DNA of 12,734 bases from the NCBI GenBank assembly GCA_902490095.1, contig CABUCQ010000052.1, forward strand, positions 1 to 12,734, read 5' to 3'. Of this stretch, positions 7,195 to 12,734 are shown in pieces. This stretch comes from an uncultured Collinsella sp. (GTDB lineage: Bacteria > Actinomycetota > Coriobacteriia > Coriobacteriales > Coriobacteriaceae). Every line of letters starts with the position of its first letter. Position 1 is the stretch's first letter. The notes under the pieces are model-generated. The model saw nothing but the letters and a program-made list of their open reading frames with translations, was not told the DNA's origin and ran no database searches. The position numbers and the translations under genes are program-made.

Positions 7195-7285
7195 AAAAAC
7201 CACCCCTGCGCAGGGTTTGCTCTGGATACAAAACCACCCTGCTGGGAGGGTTTTAATCCATCTCCACATAAACCGGGCGGTTTAT
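7195..7285. repeat. Three successive hairpins with an AAACC/GGTTT closing stem, just after prfB
   Basis: On the minus strand three inverted repeats follow each other: 7268-7285 (overlapping the prfB stop codon), 7230-7254 and 7195-7218. Each is closed by AAACC pairing with GGTTT. The last two have C-rich/G-rich interiors and end in T-runs, so they may be back-to-back terminators for secA-prfB. The shared stem suggests duplication of one unit. Confidence 0.6.
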
Positions 7286-8429
7286 GCAGACGGGGTCTCC
7301 GCGTCGGCGTTGCCGGTGGCCCAGCGATGGTAGCCAATAACAAACGGGTCCAGGTCGCCATCGTCAAGAACGGCCTCGACATTGCTGGTCTCCACGCCCG
7401 TGCGTAGGTCCTTGACCATCTGGTACGGGTAGAGCACGTAGCTGCGAATCTGGTTGCCAAAACCAATCGTGGTCTTGGGTCCGCGGATCTCATCCAGGGC
7501 CTCGGCGCGCTTCTCGAGCTCAATCTCGTACAGGCGGGCCTTGAGGATCTGCATGCACGCAGCCTTGTTCTGAATCTGGCTGCGCTCGTTTTGACAGGTA
7601 ACCACAATGCCGCTGGGGAAATGCGTCACGCGCACGGCGGAGTCGGTGGTGTTGACGCCCTGACCGCCCGGGCCGCTCGCGTGGTACACGTCCACGCGGA
7701 TGTCATCGGGGCTGATCTCGATGTCGATATCATCGGGTAGCACGGGGATGACCTCGACGCCGGCAAACGTGGTCTGGCGGCGCTTCTTGTCGTCGGTGGG
7801 GCTAATGCGAACCAAGCGGTGGACGCCGGCCTCGGCGCGCAGCATGCCAAATGCGTCCTTGCCCTCGACGGTAAAGGTCGCGCGGTCGATGCCGATGACC
7901 TCGGCTGCGGGACAGTCGTTGATGGTGACCTTCCAGCCGCGACGCTGGCAGTACTTCATGTACATCTTAAAGAGCATGAAGGTCCAGTCCTGGGCCTCCA
8001 GACCACCCTGTCCGGGCTTGATGGTCACAATGGCATCGCCGTGATCGAACTCACCGGTAAACCAGCTCGAAAGCTCAAGCTCATCGATGGCACGGGCCAG
8101 GCGCTCAGCCGTGGCTGCAGCCTCCTCGCGAAGGGCGGCGGCGTCGGGGTCATCCCCCATCTCCTCGGCAAGCTCCAGCGCGGCGCGGGCATCGGAAAGC
8201 TCGCCGCGCGCGGTGTCCACGGCAGCGATATCTTCCTTGGTGCGAGCGATCTCCTCCATGGTGGCACGAGCGGCGTCGGCGTCATCCCAAAAGCCAGGGG
8301 CAACACTTTTGGCCTCGAGCTCGAACACGCGGGTACGCTTCTCGTCCAGGTGGAGATACGACTCGACCTCACCGAGCCGGTCCGCAAACGCGTCCAGCTC
8401 GGCGGGCGTTACCTCTAAAGCCTCAGCCA

Positions 8430-8430
<1 letters not shown>
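7282..8430 (-). CDS. prfB: Peptide chain release factor 2 (RF2)
   Basis: RF2 recognises stop codons UAA and UGA in the ribosomal A site and triggers peptide release. The 382 residues hold the N-terminal helical domain (about 1-110), the codon-recognition region and the catalytic GGQ (255-257) in HASGPGGQGVNTTDSAVRVTH. Two points are odd. The stop-codon tripeptide, SPF in nearly all RF2, reads SPT (210-212) in the conserved frame HRLVRISPTDDKKRRQTTF. Also, the gene is one open frame with no in-frame UGA at the usual autoregulatory frameshift position (near residue 26). RRQT in place of RRHT also occurs in actinobacterial RF2 such as that of Mycobacterium. The ATG overlaps the secA stop as TAATG, so the two are coupled. 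RF2 rather than RF1 is supported by the overall match (QDWTFML, VHRLVRIS, FAGVEV) and by the secA-prfB order. Confidence 0.95.
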
Positions 8431-11237
<2,807 letters not shown>

Positions 11238-11244
11238 GTGGTTT

Positions 11245-11250
11245 TCCTTT
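11245..11250 (-). promoter_or_regulatory. Ribosome binding site that decides the secA start
   Basis: AAAGGA on the minus strand, 7 nt before the ATG at 11237. It favours MGFMSKLL as the N-terminus over the upstream MAKKENH. Confidence 0.65.
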
Positions 11251-11298
11251 TTGGCCATCGCCCACGCCGTGCAGCTGCGGGCGAGTTAAACACAGATG

Positions 11299-11304
11299 AT
11301 TGTA
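11299..11304 (-). promoter_or_regulatory. Possible -10 element of secA
   Basis: TACAAT on the minus strand matches the -10 consensus at five of six positions and lies about 60 bp before the secA start. No good -35 occurs at 16-18 bp spacing, so the call is tentative. Confidence 0.3.
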
Positions 11305-11466
11305 CTTTAGCCAAACAAGGCGCGGCCTATACGGTCGACCTCGACCGCCACGTAATAACTACGACCAACCTGCCACAATGGGACAGGTTAATTTTGGCAG
11401 GTTTTATCTGGGCAAACGCTGCCTCTCTGCCATTTGGTGCAATGGGGGCAGGTTGGTTTGCACCAA

Positions 11467-11508
11467 TAAAAAAGAAAAGGGCCGCGCACCCAAATGGATG
11501 CACGGCCC
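11467..11508 (-). terminator. Rho-independent terminator after rpmE
   Basis: A stem of 13 bp (11479-11491 with 11496-11508, two G-U pairs, ATTT loop on the minus strand) is closed by GGGCCG/CGGCCC and followed by a T-rich run (11468-11478). It starts about 40 bp after the rpmE stop codon. Confidence 0.9.
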
Positions 11509-11545
11509 TCATGCCATGAATGCGAGTGATTCCGCGGCGAGCTAT

Positions 11546-11971
11546 TTACTCAGCAGCCTCGGTGGTCTCGGCCTCGGCAGCGGCCTCCTCGACGGGAGCC
11601 TCTGCGGGAGCCTCGGCGGCCTGCTTGGCAGCCTCCTCGGCAAACTTAGCGGCACGCTTAGCCTTCTCGGCAGCCTTAGCCTCAGCGGCGGCCTTGCGAG
11701 CGGCCTCGGCCTCAGCAGCCTTGGCGGCCTTGGCAGCCTTGGCCTCCTCAGCCTTCTTGAGCTGGGCGGCAGCGGCGCCACCGAACTTGTCGGCGAAGCG
11801 CTGGACGCGTCCACCGGTGTCGACGAACTTCTGCTGGCCGGTGTAGAACGGGTGGCACTCGTTGCAAAGCTCAACCTTCATCTCGGACACGGTAGCGTGC
11901 GTCTTGAAGGTGTTGCCGCAGGAGCACGTCACCGTGCACTCGACATACTGGGGATGGATACCCTGCTTCAT
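11546..11971 (-). CDS. rpmE: 50S ribosomal protein L31, zinc-binding type, with a long Ala/Lys/Glu-rich C-terminal tail
   Basis: L31 bridges the ribosomal subunits near the central protuberance. Residues 1-65 are an ordinary zinc-containing L31: the N-terminus MKQGIHPQYVECTVTCSCGN, cysteines C16, C18, C36 and C39 (CxC and CxxC) to hold zinc, and ELCNECHPFYTGQQKFVDTGGRVQRF. L31 proteins normally stop at about 70-85 residues. This one has 141, because a tail of 75 residues follows, first lysine- and alanine-rich (70-115), probably a long helix, then acidic (116-141). The ATG at 11971 has AAGGAG (11979-11984) 7 nt upstream. The gene has its own promoter and a structured leader, and ends at a terminator, so it is probably a single-gene transcript. 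Identity is certain; the tail has no known role that I can name. Confidence 0.95.
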   Translation of the reverse strand: MKQGIHPQYVECTVTCSCGNTFKTHATVSEMKVELCNECHPFYTGQQKFVDTGGRVQRFADKFGGAAAAQLKKAEEAKAAKAAKAAEAEAARKAAAEAKAAEKAKRAAKFAEEAAKQAAEAPAEAPVEEAAAEAETTEAAE

Positions 11972-11993
11972 GGTAGGACTCCTTATTGGTCAG

Positions 11994-12042
11994 GCGCTGG
12001 TTACCGATCAGCGCATAAGGCGTCTTGGTTTCCGACCAAGAC
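11994..12042 (-). promoter_or_regulatory. Candidate L31 ribosomal-protein leader (autoregulatory RNA) upstream of rpmE
   Basis: Two hairpins lie between the candidate promoter and the rpmE ribosome binding site. The first, 12022-12042, has an 8-bp stem (GTCTTGGT with ACCAAGAC) and a 5-nt loop. The second, 11994-12014, has a 6-bp GCGCTG/CAGCGC stem and a 9-nt loop. On the minus strand the two loops carry similar bases, TCGGAAACC and TCGGTAACC. L31 leaders, including a Coriobacteria-specific class, have been described in the literature; this fits in position and general shape, but I could not score it against the model. Confidence 0.5.
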
Positions 12043-12055
12043 AACAAACTCGGCT

Positions 12056-12084
12056 ATGGTACCACGGCGCCGCGTGTCCCACAA
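12056..12084 (-). promoter_or_regulatory. Candidate sigma-70-type promoter of rpmE
   Basis: On the minus strand, TTGTGG (12079-12084) and TACCAT (12056-12061) are separated by exactly 17 bp. The -10 matches consensus at four positions and the -35 at three. A transcript from here would include both leader hairpins. Confidence 0.45.
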
Positions 12085-12165
12085 AAGGTTCACGGTCTTT
12101 TCGGAACGACACGAATCTGACCCATCGAAACACATCTCCACCGTTCCTTCAACTGGGAAAATGCC

Positions 12166-12196
12166 GTCCCCGGGGCCTGAGAAGGGCCCCGGGGAC
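12166..12196. repeat. Very stable 12-bp GC-rich inverted repeat
   Basis: The arms 12166-12177 and 12185-12196 (GTCCCCGGGGCC and its complement) flank a 7-nt loop. Neither side has a T-run, so it is not a classical terminator. Its role is unknown. Confidence 0.75.
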
Positions 12197-12260
12197 GTTC
12201 GACTGACTGCGGGAACGGCCTTTCCGCTCAATGTGTTCGGCTGAGATCGGAAATCAACCA

Positions 12261-12279
12261 AACTGAACTAGGTTCAGTT
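12261..12279. repeat. 8-bp palindrome AACTGAAC/GTTCAGTT
   Basis: AACTGAAC (12261-12268) and GTTCAGTT (12272-12279) are separated by 3 bases. It resembles a dimeric repressor operator or a short hairpin downstream of the secreted-protein terminator. No T-run follows. Confidence 0.55.
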
Positions 12280-12288
12280 GACATGGTT

Positions 12289-12324
12289 AAAAACGAGGGG
12301 CGACGCTTTTGCGTCACCCCTCGT
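12289..12324 (-). terminator. Rho-independent terminator after the secreted-protein gene
   Basis: A stem of 14 bp on the minus strand (12293-12306 with 12311-12324, one G-U pair, AAAA loop) is followed by five T residues (12289-12293). It begins 15 bp after the stop codon of the upstream gene. Confidence 0.92.
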
Positions 12325-12338
12325 CCCGGCCGGTTGCT

Positions 12339-12683
12339 TTAGTTGTACACACGGTAGTTACACTTGAACTGGGTTATGTGTCCATAGTTGGAGCGGTACC
12401 AACCCGACGTATAGCTGATTGCCTCTGCGCCTAGATAGTCGTAGCCCTTGTTGTAGCGAAGCTGACGGTAGGTCGTGTCGTACTCTGCTACGTAAAACGT
12501 GTCTCCAGAGAAGGCTTTGTACCGGTCCTTAACCGTCGAAGCCATGTACGCGGGTTCGACATCACCTTTCTCCCCGTTGAGCGCATAGACGGGTGCCGCG
12601 ATTCCGCATAAAGCCGTTGCCACGAGGATGGCGTAGACAGCCATGCGCGACGCATTGGACTTCAGCTGTTCAAATAGTTTCAT
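12339..12683 (-). CDS. Small secreted Tyr-rich protein of unknown function
   Basis: I do not recognise a family. The 114 residues start with a charged segment (1-13), then a hydrophobic stretch (14-33), ending in VYA (32-34), a plausible signal peptidase I site before LNGEKG. There is no lipobox around C26. The predicted mature part of about 80 residues has 13 tyrosines, one Cys (C108) and a C-terminus rich in aromatics (SYTSGWYRSNYGHITQF, CNYRVYN). It could be a small bacteriocin-like or cell-surface protein; a weak resemblance in size and layout to lactococcin 972-type peptides is not backed by any motif. The ATG at 12683 is chosen because GGAGGT (12691-12696) lies 7 nt upstream; an in-frame GTG at 12692 lies within that site. 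The preceding reading frame ends one base before the start, so it belongs to an operon that continues outside the window. A terminator follows. Confidence 0.8.
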   Translation of the reverse strand: MKLFEQLKSNASRMAVYAILVATALCGIAAPVYALNGEKGDVEPAYMASTVKDRYKAFSGDTFYVAEYDTTYRQLRYNKGYDYLGAEAISYTSGWYRSNYGHITQFKCNYRVYN

Positions 12684-12684
12684 G

Positions 12685-12734
12685 TCATTCACCTCCCTCG
12701 TATGTATCGAGGTATTCCTGCTTGAGCGTCTGCG
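12685..12734 (-). CDS. C-terminal end of an unidentified upstream gene (partial)
   Basis: On the minus strand one frame stays open from the window edge and reads QTLKQEYLDTYEGGE before a TGA at 12685-12687. The stop lies one base before the ATG of the secreted-protein gene, and the ribosome binding site of that gene lies within its last codons, an arrangement typical of coupled genes. Fifteen residues are too few to name it; the charged, helical tail would suit many proteins, for example an ECF sigma factor, but that is a guess. The other two frames are less protein-like. Confidence 0.45.
   Translation of the reverse strand, partial: QTLKQEYLDTYEGGE

Larger units (their letters stand above)
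11238..11545. other. Intergenic region between rpmE and secA (308 bp, no gene)
   Basis: The region holds the rpmE terminator on its right side and the secA leader on its left. Between them, 11367-11454 carries several copies of GGCAGGTT or its complement: AACCTGCC at 11367-11374, GGACAGGTT at 11381-11389, GGCAGGTT at 11396-11403 and 11447-11454. The first two form an inverted repeat with an 11-nt loop (AACCTG 11367-11372, CAGGTT 11384-11389). These may be binding sites for a regulator of secA, or remnants of duplication. Confidence 0.5.
11972..12338. other. Intergenic region upstream of rpmE (367 bp, no gene)
   Basis: No convincing gene is seen. From right to left it holds the terminator of the secreted-protein gene (12289-12324), an 8-bp palindrome (12261-12279), a very stable GC hairpin (12166-12196), a candidate rpmE promoter (12056-12084) and a two-hairpin rpmE leader (11994-12042). 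Confidence 0.6.

Noticed and set aside
11300..12244. 314-codon plus-strand open frame across rpmE and its flanks
   Set aside because: It runs through two terminators, the rpmE leader and the complement of the Ala-rich L31 tail; its Leu/Gly/Ser-rich middle is an artefact of that tail.
12001..12261. 86-codon minus-strand open frame upstream of rpmE
   Set aside because: It covers the GC hairpin, promoter and leader of rpmE and lacks a good ribosome binding site; it is better explained as regulatory sequence.

Overview
This window reads as chromosomal core sequence from a high-GC Gram-positive bacterium, most likely a Coriobacteriia (Collinsella-like) actinobacterium. That assignment is an inference. 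It rests on the actinobacterial look of RF2, SecA and FtsEX, the split transketolase, long Ala/Pro-rich lineage-specific extensions on housekeeping proteins (FtsE, L31), and an rpmE leader resembling the L31 leader class described for Coriobacteria. All supported genes lie on the minus strand, so transcription runs from right to left.

Layout in transcription order. At the right edge is the last part of an unidentified gene (12685-12734). It is coupled by a 1-nt gap to a small secreted Tyr-rich protein of unknown function (12339-12683), which ends at a strong terminator (12289-12324). About 370 bp without a gene follow, carrying several hairpins, a candidate promoter and a two-hairpin leader in front of rpmE (11546-11971), which encodes a zinc-binding L31 with a 75-residue Ala/Lys/Glu tail. 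After the rpmE terminator comes a 300-bp regulatory gap and the secA-prfB operon, where the stop and start codons overlap as TAATG. After prfB there are three hairpins with the same closing stem and then a classical terminator that sits directly against the ribosome binding site of a YitT/DUF2179 membrane protein gene (6224-7114).

Next is transketolase encoded as two coupled genes (TPP-binding half 5185-6015, pyrimidine-binding half 4242-5183), closed by a strong terminator. A 450-bp gap follows, with a 123-bp imperfect palindrome ending in perfect 28-bp inverted repeats (3897-4019). Then come ftsE, with an unusual 170-residue N-terminal extension, and ftsX, overlapping ftsE by 14 bp. After their terminator comes rnr (RNase R), which runs off the left edge.

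Functionally the block covers secretion (SecA), translation termination and ribosome structure (RF2, L31), cell-division control of peptidoglycan hydrolysis (FtsEX), RNA decay (RNase R) and the pentose phosphate pathway (transketolase). I found no CRISPR array, tRNA, rRNA, transposase or phage gene. The points most worth a second look are an RF2 with SPT in place of the usual SPF stop-codon-reading tripeptide, the long inverted-repeat element before ftsE, the FtsE and L31 extensions, terminators that share an identical apical loop, and the uncharacterised secreted Tyr-rich protein.
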